From assembly GCA_029553475.1 (NCBI GenBank), contig JAKPKV010000017.1, positions 1 to 49,564 of the forward strand: a DNA stretch of 49,564 nucleotides, written 5' to 3'. The notes under the pieces are model-generated. The model was not told the origin of the DNA, searched no databases, and worked only from the letters and a program-made list of their open reading frames with translations. The translations under genes and the position numbers were made by a program. Below, in pieces: positions 25,988-35,011 of this stretch; within the stretch, counting starts at the first letter, position 1, and each line of letters begins with the position of its first letter. The DNA comes from Armatimonadota bacterium. Its GTDB lineage: Bacteria; Armatimonadota; Hebobacteria; CAIYQO01.

Positions 25988-26413
25988 ATGGCGAAAAAAG
26001 TCACCGCCAAAGTGAAACTGCAATTGCCCGCCGGCAAGGCGACCACCGCCCCGCCGGTCGGCCCCGCGCTGGCGCCGCACGGCATTAACATGATGGAGTT
26101 CATCAAGAGCTACAATGCCGCCACCGCCGCCCAGGCCGGCAGCACCATCCCGGTGGAAGTGACGATCTACGAAGACCGCACCTTCACCTACGTCCTGAAG
26201 ACGCCGCCCGCGTCCGAGCTGCTCATCAAGACCGCCGGCCTGCCCAAAGGCGCCTCCGCGCCGGGCCGCGACAAGCCGCTGACCGTGACCCGCGAGCACA
26301 TCCGCAAGGTCGCGGAGATCAAAATGCCGGACCTGAACGCGCACGACCTCGAACACGCCATGCGCATCATCGAGGGCCAGGCGCGCAGCATGGGCTGCAT
26401 CGTCGTTGACTGA
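25988..26413 (+). CDS. rplK: 50S ribosomal protein L11
   Basis: The 141-residue product is L11 of the GTPase-associated centre. It has the N-terminal [30 protein letters not shown] region and the C-terminal RNA-binding domain ending [12 protein letters not shown]. Length is standard. ATG at 25988 has GGAGG 9 nt upstream. The frame is open upstream through the KOW remnant, so a longer fused product is formally possible but the Shine-Dalgarno favours this start. Confidence 0.97.
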   Translation: MAKKVTAKVKLQLPAGKATTAPPVGPALAPHGINMMEFIKSYNAATAAQAGSTIPVEVTIYEDRTFTYVLKTPPASELLIKTAGLPKGASAPGRDKPLTVTREHIRKVAEIKMPDLNAHDLEHAMRIIEGQARSMGCIVVD

Positions 26414-26479
26414 TTCGCGGGCGCGCCCGCGCGTGGGAGAGGGGCATACCCCTCGCGTCACCACCGGAGGAACATCCAA

Positions 26480-27190
26480 ATGGCAAAACATGGCAAGCGT
26501 TATGACCAGGCCGTGAAGAAAGTGCCGGTCACCGCGGAAGAGGGCATCGCCCCCACCGCCGCGTTCGAAGCGATGAAGGCCGCCGCCAGCGCGAAATTTG
26601 ACGAAACCGTCGAGGTGGCCGTCCGCCTCGGCGTGGACCCCCGCCAGAGCGACCAGATGGTGCGCGGCAGCGTGGTGCTGCCCCACGGCACCGGCAAGTC
26701 GCCGAAGGTCGCCGTCATCACCCGCGGCGACAACGCCGCCGCCGCCCAGGAAGCCGGCGCCGACGACGTGGGCGCGGAAGAGCTGGTGGCGCGCATTGAC
26801 GAAGGCTGGCGCGGCTTCGATATCCTCGTCGCCACCCGCGACATGATGGGCATCGTCGGCAAGCTGGGCCGCAAGCTCGGCCCGCGCATGCCGAACCCGA
26901 AAGCTGGCACCGTCACCGATAACGTCGCGCAGACCGTCCGCGATCTCAAGGGCGGCAAGGCCGCCTTCCGCGTGGACAAGGCCGGCAATATCCACGTGCC
27001 CATCGGCAAGGTATCCTACAGCATCGAGCAGCTCGAGGAGAACCTGGGCACGCTCCTCGGCGCGCTGCTGCGCGCCAAGCCGGCGTCCTCCAAGGGCGCC
27101 TACCTGAAGAAGATCACCATCTCCTCCACCATGGGCCCCTCCGTCCGCCTCGACGTGCCCGCCGCCCAGGCGCTGGCCGGCAAAGGCTAG
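26480..27190 (+). CDS. rplA: 50S ribosomal protein L1
   Basis: The 236-residue product is L1 of the ribosomal stalk. The signature [20 protein letters not shown] (about residues 130-149) and the C-terminal [13 protein letters not shown] are intact. ATG at 26480 follows GGAGG. L1 commonly represses its own operon by binding the leader mRNA; a binding site could not be picked out by eye. It is the last gene of the operon. Confidence 0.97.
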   Translation: MAKHGKRYDQAVKKVPVTAEEGIAPTAAFEAMKAAASAKFDETVEVAVRLGVDPRQSDQMVRGSVVLPHGTGKSPKVAVITRGDNAAAAQEAGADDVGAEELVARIDEGWRGFDILVATRDMMGIVGKLGRKLGPRMPNPKAGTVTDNVAQTVRDLKGGKAAFRVDKAGNIHVPIGKVSYSIEQLEENLGTLLGALLRAKPASSKGAYLKKITISSTMGPSVRLDVPAAQALAGKG

Positions 27191-27220
27191 AAGAGGGGCG
27201 CTATCGCCTACCAACACCAC

Positions 27221-27247
27221 GGGACGCCCGGGCCGGGCGTCCCGTTT
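27221..27247 (+). terminator. terminator of the ribosomal operon
   Basis: GGGACGCCCG and CGGGCGTCCC form a perfect 10-bp stem with a 3-nt loop, followed by GTTT. It lies 30 bp after rplA, so rplJ, rplL and rpoBC, which often follow, are not part of this operon. Confidence 0.7.
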
Positions 27248-27260
27248 CCGTGCCTCAAGC

Positions 27261-27423
27261 TGCGGAGTACAACTCCGCACCAGTTTGCCCTCTCTTTGTT
27301 AAATGTAGTGGTCGGTCACGATATACCTTGCTCGGCGACGGGACACGGGACAGCGTGACGACCCGCGACAGGTAAACGAAAGGGTGAGGTCACTCGTGCG
27401 GAGCACAACTCCGCGGCCCCGGT
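27261..27423. repeat. dispersed repeat with TGCGGAGTACAACTCCGC palindromes
   Basis: The 18-bp palindrome occurs at 27261-27278 and, with one change, at 27397-27414. Each carries longer flanks shared with 38826-38905, such as CTCCGCAC-AGTTTG...CTCTTTGTT and ACGA-AGGGTGAGG. Further copies lie at 35159-35176 and 38880-38897. Between the two palindromes is one copy of the CGTGACGACCCGC motif (27350-27376). No gene is seen in this stretch. Confidence 0.7.
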
Positions 27424-27451
27424 GTGGGCGCGCGGGGAAGCGCCGCGGGTA

Positions 27452-27592
27452 TTACTTCTTCAGACAGGCGGGCAGGCCGCCGTTCTCGCGGTGGTAGCGG
27501 ATGCACTCGCAGCAGACGGTGTGCCGCGGGCAGCTTGTGTAGGTGCAGGTGCATACCTGGGCGTTCTTCTCTTTGTTCGGGCAGTCGGCCAT
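27452..27592 (-). CDS. small Cys-rich protein, DUF6485-like
   Basis: This 46-residue protein begins MADCPNKEKNAQVCTCTYT and has seven cysteines arranged as C-x9-C-x-C-x4-C-x5-CC-x-C (residues 4-30), then CIRYHRENGGLPACLKK. The pattern matches short bacterial proteins of the DUF6485 type, thought to bind metal, whose function is unknown. ATG at 27592 is preceded by AAGGAGA 8 nt upstream, and neither competing frame shows a similar pattern. It stands alone between repeats. Confidence 0.75.
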   Translation of the reverse strand: MADCPNKEKNAQVCTCTYTSCPRHTVCCECIRYHRENGGLPACLKK

Positions 27593-27741
27593 GGGGCGTC
27601 TCCTTTTCGCGTGGTGGGTATATCATCGCGCCGGCGGCGGCCGCGTGTCAAGGGCGCGGGCGCGGGGTCTCTCCCCGAAAATAGCCAGCGCCGGCATTTG
27701 ACATGTCGGAAAGCGGGAACGCTCATAAGCAAAGGCGGAAA

Positions 27742-28140
27742 CCGTCTCATCAGAGCATACTACGACGTCCGGCGGCGCAGGAAATCTCCCCGGATTTGGC
27801 GATGAGTATAACCGCCTGGTCTCTTCCACGCTGGATCGGCATGGCAATATGCTCTCGGCGGTCGGCGTAGATGAGCGCGGGGCAGTAGAATGTGTGTCCG
27901 GCAAACCGATGCCCACCCGCCCCATCGCCATCGGTGATACCTGGTCAACCACGGAGCGCGGCGCGGGATATTCGCCCCTGGAGTACCGTGTGGATTATCG
28001 CCTTGCCGATATCGCGCGCATCAATGGTATGGAATACGCTGTCATCACAACGGAACCAACCTGGGTCTGGATAACTCACGTTACACCTTCACCTCTGAAT
28101 ACACCCTGCTCGACGGCGCCGGCCGGCCGGTAATCCCATA
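27742..28140 (+). pseudogene. broken fragment of a secreted-type protein gene
   Basis: Translation in one frame reads GDEYNRLVSSTLDRHGNML, then PMPTRPIAIGDTWSTTERG and YRVDYRLADIARINGMEYAV up to about 28055. The reading then continues only in another frame as NLGLDNSRYTFTSEYTLLDG to a stop at 28138. No start or signal peptide lies upstream. The PxxPIxxGDTW pattern recalls exported DUF6263-like proteins, but that assignment is tentative. The 587-bp gap between the Cys-rich gene and the aldolase holds only this remnant. Confidence 0.55.
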
Positions 28141-28179
28141 GGCGACCCGGTCGGCACGCGCGGTGGAGCCGTGTCGCCG

Positions 28180-28809
28180 TCACCCGCCGACTTTTCTCGC
28201 CAGCCACGCCAGCTCTTCGGGGGGCAGCGGGGCGGCGCCGCCGATGAGGGTGGAGACCAGCAGGCTCATGGTGAAGATCTCCAGCGTGTCGAGGATATCG
28301 TAGGCGTCCCAGAGGTCAGCGCCCCAGGTGAGCACGCCGTGCTGCGCCATCAGGTAGGCGCGGCGGTCGGGGCGCATGCTGGCGCCCACCAGCGTGGCCA
28401 GCGCATCGGTGGAGGGGCGGGCGTAGGGGATGAGCGGCACTTCCGGGCCGAGGATGACCGTCGCCTCCGACGAGGAGCGGGTATCAATCGCCCGGTTCGC
28501 CTGCGCGAAGCCGGTGGCGGCCGGCGGGTGGGCGTGGATGATGGCCCCGGCCTCCGGCAGCGCGCGGTACATCGCGAGATGCATCGGCGTCTCGCTGCTT
28601 GCGCTCCGCGCTCCCTCCACCGGCGTCCCGTCCAGCGTCACCCGCACCAGGTCCTCCGCCGTCACCCGCGCCTTGTGCAGGCGGCTGGGCGTCACCCAGG
28701 CGGTGTCGTCCGGCAGGCGGGCGCTCACGTTGCCGCCGGTGGCGGTGGTGAAGGTGCGCGCCGCCAGCAGGTGGCAGACCTCGACGATGAGCGGGCGTGG
28801 GTCAAGCAT
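28180..28809 (-). CDS. class II aldolase/adducin family protein
   Basis: The 209-residue product matches zinc-dependent class II aldolases such as L-fuculose- or L-rhamnulose-phosphate aldolase. The zinc ligands are H92 and H94 in IIHAHPP and H157 in AQHGVLTWG, with the catalytic-position acid E73 in SSETPMHLAMY. The GGNVSARL phosphate-binding motif (26-32) is present. It may cleave sugar phosphates released by the neighbouring catabolic enzymes. ATG at 28809 has an extended -10 (TGC-TATACT) 9 nt upstream and no Shine-Dalgarno. Confidence 0.85.
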   Translation of the reverse strand: MLDPRPLIVEVCHLLAARTFTTATGGNVSARLPDDTAWVTPSRLHKARVTAEDLVRVTLDGTPVEGARSASSETPMHLAMYRALPEAGAIIHAHPPAATGFAQANRAIDTRSSSEATVILGPEVPLIPYARPSTDALATLVGASMRPDRRAYLMAQHGVLTWGADLWDAYDILDTLEIFTMSLLVSTLIGGAAPLPPEELAWLARKVGG

Positions 28810-28818
28810 GGCGCGGGT

Positions 28819-28824
28819 AGTATA
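28819..28824 (-). promoter_or_regulatory. extended -10 of the aldolase gene
   Basis: On the minus strand this reads TGC-TATACT, 9 nt before the ATG, suggesting a leaderless or near-leaderless transcript. No -35 is recognisable. Confidence 0.45.
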
Positions 28825-28904
28825 GCACAGTTTCCGCCTGAATACCCGCGGAGCGCCCGCCTGCCGGAAAAACCCCGTGCTGACCTGCCCCGTATCCGCC
28901 CCCT

Positions 28905-29038
28905 GGGCGGGCGAGCGTCCTCGCGAGCCGACGCCGGGGGGAAATGATCGTATGTCGTGTTCGATAGATTGACTCTCTCGTGAGCACGACGGATAAGACT
29001 TCCCCCCGGCGTCGGCTCGCGAGGACGCTCGCCCGCCC
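28905..29038. repeat. 134-bp palindromic element, copy 2
   Basis: This is the second copy of the element at 20209-20342, in inverted orientation and of identical length. Here the palindrome extends 3 bp further on each side (CCT...AGG). It lies in the 353-bp divergent gap between the aldolase and FAD oxidoreductase genes. That gap also has a possible promoter for the latter (TTGCCG 29099, TACGCT about 18 bp on). Confidence 0.85.
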
Positions 29039-29162
29039 AGGGGGGATGCGGTGCGCCTCCACCCCACCACACCCCTGAAACCGTGCCCCCGGCGGTGGTT
29101 GCCGAATGCCCGGTCCATCTGGTACGCTGTCGCCACCAGTGCTGCAATGAAGGGAGACAATC

Positions 29163-30947
29163 ATGCCCACCGCGCGCCCCTGCCTCTTCCTCGAAGCCGA
29201 GCAGTTCGCCGACCACGGCGGCTGGGTGGTGGACCAGCAGTTCATGGATGTGATGGGGTCGCCGTTTCTGCTCGCGCATGGGCTGGGGCGGCCGGTGGCG
29301 GATGCGATGACGGCGGTTGAGGTGCCCGCGGGTGGCCGGTATCGCGTCTGGGTGCGCACGCGCGACTGGGCGGCGCCCTGGGGGCCGGGCGCGCCGGGGC
29401 GCTTTCAGGTGCTGGTGAACGGCCGTCCGCTGGCGGCCACCTTCGGCACCGTGGGCGCGGAATGGCACTGGCAGGACGGCGGCATGGTGGATCTCCCCGC
29501 CGGCCCGGCGACGGTGGCGCTGCATGATCTGACGGGTTTTGCTGGCCGCTGCGACGCCCTGCTCTTCAGCGCCGTCCCGGACGGCATCCCGCCGCACGAT
29601 CCGGATGCCCTCGCCGCCTTCCGTCGCGCGGCGCTGGGCCTTCCCGAAGCGCCGGACGACGGCGGCCGCTACGACCTGGTGGTGGCCGGAGGCGGCATCG
29701 CCGGCCTCTGCGCCGCGGTGGCCGCCGCGCGTATGGGGCTGTCCGTGGCGCTGCTGCATGACCGCCCGGTGGTCGGCGGCAACAACAGCTACGAAGTCTG
29801 CGTGAATATGGCGGGCGAGACGCACCTGGAGCCTTACCCCCGGCTGGGTGATCTCGTCCGCGCGCTGGAGTCGCCCGCGCGGCTGCTCGCGGGGTCGGAC
29901 ACCGCCGCGCCGACGGATGATCCGCGCCTCGCGCTGCTCGCCGCCGAGCCGCGGCTGACGTTGCTGACGAGCCACCGGCTCATCGGCGCGGAGACGGCGG
30001 GCGGACGGGTGACGGCGGTCACGGCGCAGGAGATCATCTCCGGCCGCCGCCTGCGGATCGAGAGCCGCTGGTTCGCCGACTGCACCGGTGACGGCAACCT
30101 CGGCTATCACGCCGGCGCCGACCACGACATCACCCTCACCGGCCACATGGGGCCGACGAACGTCTGGCGCGTCCGCGACACCGGCGCCCCCGCGCCCTTC
30201 CCGCGCTGCCCGTGGGCGGCCGACCTGCGCGACAGGCCCTTCCCCGGGCGTGACGAGTGGAGCGCCCAGTGGGCGCGCCCCGGCCTGCACTCGCTGGGCC
30301 AGTGGTTCTGGGAGAGCGGTTTCGACTTCGATCCCATTGCCGATGCGGAGCGCAGCCGCGACCGCAACTTCCACGCCATGTATGGCGCCTGGGACGCGCT
30401 GAAGAACGTGGATGGCCGCTACCCGCATCATGCGCTGTCCTGGGCGGCGTACATCGCCGGCACGCGCGAATCCCGCCGCCTCTTCGGCGACGTCATCGTC
30501 ACCCGCGGCGACCTCTTCCGGCAGACCGCCTTCCCCGATGCCTGCGTGCCCTGCACCTGGCACATGGATCTGCACGTGCCGCACCGCGATTATCAGCGCG
30601 GCTTCGAAGGCGACGAGTTCATCTCCTGGTGCGTGCAGGGGCCGTTCCCCGCGCCGTTCTGGCTGCCCTACCGCGCCCTCTACAGCCGCAACCTCGGCAA
30701 CCTCTTCATGGCCGGGCGCGACATCAGCGTCACCCACGAGGCGCTGGGCGCGGTGCGCGTGATGGCCACCACCGGCATGATGGGCGAGGTGGTGGGGCTG
30801 GCCGCCGCCCTCTGCGCGCGCCATGACACCACCCCGCGCGGCGTCTATGCCGACCATCTGGCGGAGCTGCTCGCGCTGGTGCGGGCGGGCGTGCCGGGGG
30901 CGGCGCCGGCCGGCAAGGGTGGACGCCGGGAGGGCGCGGCGCTATAA
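29163..30947 (+). CDS. FAD-dependent oxidoreductase with N-terminal beta domain
   Basis: The 594-residue product belongs to the FAD-dependent oxidoreductase group found in glycan-degrading bacteria. Residues 1-140 look like a beta-sandwich, possibly sugar-binding. A GxGxxG dinucleotide fold follows (VVAGGGIAGLCAAVAAARMG, G176/G178/G181), and the C-terminal FAD closure is NLFMAGRDISVTHEALGAVRV. No signal peptide is present. ATG at 29163 follows GGGAG. The stop overlaps the sulfatase start (TAATG), so the two are translationally coupled. Substrate is unknown. Confidence 0.82.
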   Translation: MPTARPCLFLEAEQFADHGGWVVDQQFMDVMGSPFLLAHGLGRPVADAMTAVEVPAGGRYRVWVRTRDWAAPWGPGAPGRFQVLVNGRPLAATFGTVGAEWHWQDGGMVDLPAGPATVALHDLTGFAGRCDALLFSAVPDGIPPHDPDALAAFRRAALGLPEAPDDGGRYDLVVAGGGIAGLCAAVAAARMGLSVALLHDRPVVGGNNSYEVCVNMAGETHLEPYPRLGDLVRALESPARLLAGSDTAAPTDDPRLALLAAEPRLTLLTSHRLIGAETAGGRVTAVTAQEIISGRRLRIESRWFADCTGDGNLGYHAGADHDITLTGHMGPTNVWRVRDTGAPAPFPRCPWAADLRDRPFPGRDEWSAQWARPGLHSLGQWFWESGFDFDPIADAERSRDRNFHAMYGAWDALKNVDGRYPHHALSWAAYIAGTRESRRLFGDVIVTRGDLFRQTAFPDACVPCTWHMDLHVPHRDYQRGFEGDEFISWCVQGPFPAPFWLPYRALYSRNLGNLFMAGRDISVTHEALGAVRVMATTGMMGEVVGLAAALCARHDTTPRGVYADHLAELLALVRAGVPGAAPAGKGGRREGAAL

Positions 30948-32335
30948 TGGCAGGCATGTCCGCGCCGAACATGCTGCTGATCCATAGCGACCAGCACCGC
31001 TTTGACTGCCTTGGCGTCAACGGGCATCCGCTGCTGCGCACGCCCAATCTGGACCGGCTGGCGGCGGAGGGCGTGAATTGCACCCACGCGTTCACGCCGA
31101 CGCCCATCTGCTCGCCGGAGCGCGCCTGCCTGCTGACCGGGCAATGGCCGACGCAGCACGGGTGCGTGAGCATCCCCAACACCGAGATCTACCATCCGGC
31201 GGACCCGTCACGGCCCACGGTGAGCCGGTGTCTGCGCGAGGCGGGGTATACGCTGGGCATGGTGGGGAAATTCCACGCGGAGGTGGTCGGCACCCCGGTG
31301 GACCACGGGTTTCAGACCTTCATTCCGGATGGCGCGTATGCGCGTTGGCGCCAGGAGCGCGGCCTGCCGCCGGCGCCGTCCAACGGCTATTTCGGCGAAG
31401 TAGACCCACATATCACCCCCGAACAGAGCCGGCTGGCATGGGGCGCCGACCACGCCATCGCGCTGCTGACGGCATTCGCGGCGGGCGACCGTCCCTTCTT
31501 CATCCGCTGGGATCCCTCGGAGCCGCACCTGTCCTGCCGCCCCCCGGAGCCGTACGCGTCGCACTATCCGCCGGAGGCGATCCCCCCGTGGCCGAGCTTC
31601 GCCGATACGCTGGAGGGCAAACCGTACATTCAGGCCCAGCAGCGCCGCACCTGGAAGGTGGACGGGTGGTCGTGGGAGCAGTGGGCGCCGACCGTCAGCA
31701 TGTATCTGGGGGAGATCGCGCTGCTGGACGCGCAGGTCGGCCGTCTGCTGGATGCGCTGGACGCCCTTGGTCTGGCGGACAACACGCTGGTGGTCTACTC
31801 CACCGATCACGGCGACCTCTGCGGCGGGCATGGCATGCTGGACAAGCATTTCGTGCTCTATGACGACGTCATGCGCGTGCCGCTCATCGCCCGCTTTCCC
31901 GGCCGCCTGCCCGCCGGCGCCGTCTGCGAGGCGTTCATCAGCCACGCGCTCGACCTGGCGGCGACGTTCTGCGCCGTGGCGGGGGTCACGCCGCCGGCAA
32001 CCTTCATGGGGCGTGATCTAGTGGGCACCGTGCGCGGCGAGATCGCGGCGCGTCCGGATATCTTCGGCATGTGGCAGGGGGGACAATTCGGCGCGTATTC
32101 CCAGCGCATGGTACGCGACCGCCGCTGGAAATACGTGTGGAACTGCACGGCGGAAGACGAGCTCTACGATCTGCAGTCCGACCCCGGCGAATTGCGCAAT
32201 CGCGCGCGCGACCCCCACTGCCGCGCGGAGCTCGATCGCCTGCGCGCCCGTCTGGTGGCCTGGATGGAATCCATCGGCGACCCGCTCTGCAACCTGTGGA
32301 CGCGCCCGCAATTGCTGGAAGGCCTGACCTATTGA
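30947..32335 (+). CDS. type I sulfatase
   Basis: The 462-residue product is a formylglycine-type arylsulfatase-superfamily enzyme. The signature CSPERACLLTG has C55 as the residue converted to formylglycine. Metal ligands are visible in LLIHSDQHRFD (near residue 15) and STDHGDLCGGHGMLDK. No signal peptide is seen, so it acts in the cytoplasm on imported substrate or the N-terminus is atypical. The start at 30947 overlaps the previous stop; an ATG at 30956 is also possible. A maturase (FGE or anSME) is not in the window. Paired with the oxidoreductase it suggests breakdown of a sulfated sugar. Confidence 0.9.
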   Translation: MAGMSAPNMLLIHSDQHRFDCLGVNGHPLLRTPNLDRLAAEGVNCTHAFTPTPICSPERACLLTGQWPTQHGCVSIPNTEIYHPADPSRPTVSRCLREAGYTLGMVGKFHAEVVGTPVDHGFQTFIPDGAYARWRQERGLPPAPSNGYFGEVDPHITPEQSRLAWGADHAIALLTAFAAGDRPFFIRWDPSEPHLSCRPPEPYASHYPPEAIPPWPSFADTLEGKPYIQAQQRRTWKVDGWSWEQWAPTVSMYLGEIALLDAQVGRLLDALDALGLADNTLVVYSTDHGDLCGGHGMLDKHFVLYDDVMRVPLIARFPGRLPAGAVCEAFISHALDLAATFCAVAGVTPPATFMGRDLVGTVRGEIAARPDIFGMWQGGQFGAYSQRMVRDRRWKYVWNCTAEDELYDLQSDPGELRNRARDPHCRAELDRLRARLVAWMESIGDPLCNLWTRPQLLEGLTY

Positions 32336-32342
32336 GCGCCGG

Positions 32343-32846
32343 TCACGCCGCTTTCCGCCCCTCCTCCTCGCTCATGGCGGTGATGAGGCCGAGGGCGAAG
32401 TCGCGCAGCACGGTGAGGCTCTCGCGCTGGCGGTCGAGATTCTCGTCGAGCAGCCGGGCGACGTCGCCCTCGCCAATCGCGTGGGCCAGCTCGCTGGCGC
32501 CTTCATACGACCCGATGGCGAGATGCGCGGCCTTCATCAAATCGAGGGTGGCGGCGATATCCTGATGGTCGGGAGTCGGGTTGGCGCGCGCGCGAAACCG
32601 CGCCATCGCCTCGTGCAGCGCCGGCGCCAGGGTGCTGTGCTCCATGGTGAAGCGCGCGCCCAGCAGGTTGAGCGCCTGTTCCAGCGTATCCAGCTCGCTC
32701 CGCCAGGCTTCGCGCTGGCGCCCCAGCAGCACGCGCAGATGCTCATTGACCGCGCGCTGATGCATCGCATCCACCTGCGGCAGCATATCCCGCAGGAAGG
32801 CATAGAGCTCCTGCAGCCGATAGACGAGTAACGCGCGCGTATGCAT
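32343..32846 (-). CDS. YciE/YciF-type ferritin-like protein (DUF892)
   Basis: The 167-residue, all-helical product resembles the DUF892 ferritin-like family. It begins LQELYAFLRDMLPQVDAMHQRA and has His/Glu-rich helices later (LAIGSYEGASELAHAIGEGDVARLLDEN). Members form four-helix bundles and are linked to stress and metal handling. ATG at 32846 with GAGGGAG upstream is chosen because the helical domain begins there. It lies downstream of a secreted ferritin-like gene with a hairpin between them. Confidence 0.72.
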   Translation of the reverse strand: MHTRALLVYRLQELYAFLRDMLPQVDAMHQRAVNEHLRVLLGRQREAWRSELDTLEQALNLLGARFTMEHSTLAPALHEAMARFRARANPTPDHQDIAATLDLMKAAHLAIGSYEGASELAHAIGEGDVARLLDENLDRQRESLTVLRDFALGLITAMSEEEGRKAA

Positions 32847-32898
32847 GCTCCCTCTCTTCCCTTGCCGTGAGGCGCTCACGCCGGCCAGAACCCTGCCG

Positions 32899-32933
32899 CC
32901 GGTGTCGGGCGCGGGCCACGTGCCCGACACCGG
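32899..32933 (-). terminator. hairpin between the two ferritin-like genes
   Basis: CCGGTGTCGGGC (32899-32910) and GCCCGACACCGG (32922-32933) form a perfect 12-bp stem. It could end or attenuate the upstream gene; no T-tract follows. Confidence 0.5.
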
Positions 32934-32949
32934 GGACCCCGCCGCCGCA

Positions 32950-33897
32950 TCAGGCCGTCGGCAGCGGACCGCCAAAGAGCACCGCGATGGCGGTCAGGGC
33001 ATTGCGCTGCCCCTGCAGCCCCGCCACGTGCAGCGGGCTGGTGCTGGGGAAGGCCGCGACATGCGTCGCGTAGGTGTTCGCCATCTGCACGTCCATCGCG
33101 CGCCGATGCATCAGGATCGCGTCGCGCGTGGGCAAGGCCGCGACCGTGGAGGCCCCCACCGTGGCCGGATTCCCGCCCAACTGCTGGATGAGGCTGATGA
33201 GCTGCGCCTCCTGCTGCTGGTGCGCCGGGATCAGGCTCACCAGCCGGTCCGCCGTCTGCGGGTCGTTGAGCCGGCGCAGTTGTGCGGCCTGCGCCTGGAG
33301 GTCCGCCATGGCGGTGCGCTCAAGCTGCAGCGCGTAGCGCAGGCTGTTCAGCACCGCCGCCGGGCTGCCGTCGCGCGCGCCCAGCGCCACCTGCAGCGAG
33401 GCGAAGTGCCGTTCCGCGCCGCTCAAGCCGGTCTGCGCCAGGTAGCGCGAGTCCGCCGTGCCGGCGCCCGTCAGCCGCCGATACTGATCGGCGATCCAGG
33501 CTTGCTGCTGGCTGTTATACGCCAGGATTTCCGCAGTGGAGCCCAGGAACGGATTCGGCACGTTCGCCTGCACCGCATCGGGATTGCCGCCGCGATCGCG
33601 GATTTCCTGGGCCAGCAGCGACGCCTGCAGCTGGTGGTCGGGAACGTAACTGCCCACCAGCAGCGCTCCCACGGTATCGCCGCGCTGCAGCAGGTAATGC
33701 TGCTGCGCGGTCAGCACGGCGATTGCGTCGCGCTCCGCCTGCAGATACGGCACCAGATTGCTGCCGCGCACCGAGGGAGCAAAGGGGTTGATATTCGGCC
33801 GCGCCGCGGTCGGCGCGCCGCCGTATTGTGCCAGTGCCCCGGCCGCCAGCAGCATGCCACTCAGTAACAGGAGCACTTTTCCCCACGTCTTGCCCAT
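32950..33897 (-). CDS. secreted protein with two ferritin-like helical repeats
   Basis: The 315-residue product has a signal peptide (residues 1-23, cut after AGALA). Two homologous helical halves follow: AVLTAQQHYLLQRGDTVGAL with DHQLQASLLAQEIRDRGGNP, and ADLQAQAAQLRRLNDPQTAD with AHQQQEAQLISLIQQLGGNP. The conserved His/Glu plus GGNP pattern resembles ferritin-like DUF families such as DUF4142. It is therefore probably a periplasmic double bundle, but metal binding is inferred. ATG at 33897 follows AAGGAGGAGATGCG. It is transcribed towards the DUF892 gene. Confidence 0.68.
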   Translation of the reverse strand: MGKTWGKVLLLLSGMLLAAGALAQYGGAPTAARPNINPFAPSVRGSNLVPYLQAERDAIAVLTAQQHYLLQRGDTVGALLVGSYVPDHQLQASLLAQEIRDRGGNPDAVQANVPNPFLGSTAEILAYNSQQQAWIADQYRRLTGAGTADSRYLAQTGLSGAERHFASLQVALGARDGSPAAVLNSLRYALQLERTAMADLQAQAAQLRRLNDPQTADRLVSLIPAHQQQEAQLISLIQQLGGNPATVGASTVAALPTRDAILMHRRAMDVQMANTYATHVAAFPSTSPLHVAGLQGQRNALTAIAVLFGGPLPTA

Positions 33898-34148
33898 CGC
33901 ATCTCCTCCTTCAGGTGAAAATGGGTGACTGCCATTGGTCGTATGCACCCTGCCTGTATCGTGACAAACTTTCCGCCATCCGTGGATGGGGGGCGCATGA
34001 ACACGGATGGGTATTCCCCGCACAATCCGCGGTCTCCCCGGACAATTCCGCCGCCGGGGACGCCCGCGCCGGCGGGGGCTGTCCCCCGCTACGCGCCCTC
34101 GGAAGGGGAGGGCGCGACGAGGGCGAAACTACACGCCGGAGGATCGCC

Positions 34149-34958
34149 ATGCTCTCCATCACCACCGATTACCGTACCGGCGTCGGCACCGCTGAGCCGT
34201 ATCTGCGCGAGATCGCCAGGGCGGGGTTCACGCATGTCCACTGGTGCCAGGAGTGGAATACGGATTACCTCTACAGCGACCGGGAGATCGCGCGCATTTG
34301 CTCGCAGCTCAACTGGTGCCGGCTGCGGGTGACGGACCTGCACGCCAGCGCGGGGGAGACGAAGCGCTGGGGCGCCTCGGATGACGCGGTGAACGCCGCC
34401 GGGATCGCGCTGGTGGCGAATCGCCTGCGCATGGCGGCGATGCTCGCCTGCGACGTGGTGGTGCTGCACCTGCCGGGCGAAGTGCGCACGGGCGTCCCCG
34501 CGCCGGCCTACGATGCCGTGCGCCGGGCGCTGGATGCCCTCACCGCCCGCGCGCGCGAGCATGGCGTGCGCATCGCGCTGGAAAATATGCCGGACGATAA
34601 TACCGCGGCGCTGGAAGCCCTCTTCACCGAGTACGGGCCGGACGTGCTCGGGCTCTGCTACGACAGCGGCCACGGGCACCTCGCCGGGAACGGATTGGAG
34701 CGGCTGGCGGCGTTGAAGGATCGCCTGCTGGCCATCCATCTCCACGATAATGACGGCAGCGCCGACCAGCACAGGCTGCCGTTTGACGGCGCCATTGACT
34801 GGCCGCCGCTCCTGGCGTGCATTGCCGCCTCGCCCTATCGGAAACCGATCAACCTGGAAGTGAGCGCCGCCGGCTGCGCCGATACCGCCGCTTTCCTGGC
34901 GGAAGCGCGCGTCCGCGGGGCGCGGCTGGAAGGGCTGCTCTACGCCATGCGCGCCTGA
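34149..34958 (+). CDS. sugar phosphate isomerase/epimerase-type TIM barrel
   Basis: The 269-residue product is of the AP-endonuclease-2/xylose-isomerase-like TIM barrel family that includes sugar epimerases. The metal-site residues fit the fold: E145 in IALENMPDD, D172 and H175 in CYDSGHGHL, H199 in IHLHDNDG, and E237 in NLEVSA. ATG at 34149 follows GGAGG. It lies beside polysaccharide-degrading genes and probably isomerises a released sugar. Substrate is unknown. Confidence 0.85.
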   Translation: MLSITTDYRTGVGTAEPYLREIARAGFTHVHWCQEWNTDYLYSDREIARICSQLNWCRLRVTDLHASAGETKRWGASDDAVNAAGIALVANRLRMAAMLACDVVVLHLPGEVRTGVPAPAYDAVRRALDALTARAREHGVRIALENMPDDNTAALEALFTEYGPDVLGLCYDSGHGHLAGNGLERLAALKDRLLAIHLHDNDGSADQHRLPFDGAIDWPPLLACIAASPYRKPINLEVSAAGCADTAAFLAEARVRGARLEGLLYAMRA

Positions 34959-35011
34959 GGGGATTTCTCTGCGGAGTACATGCTCTTTTGACACATGACT
35001 CCCGCGTTGCG

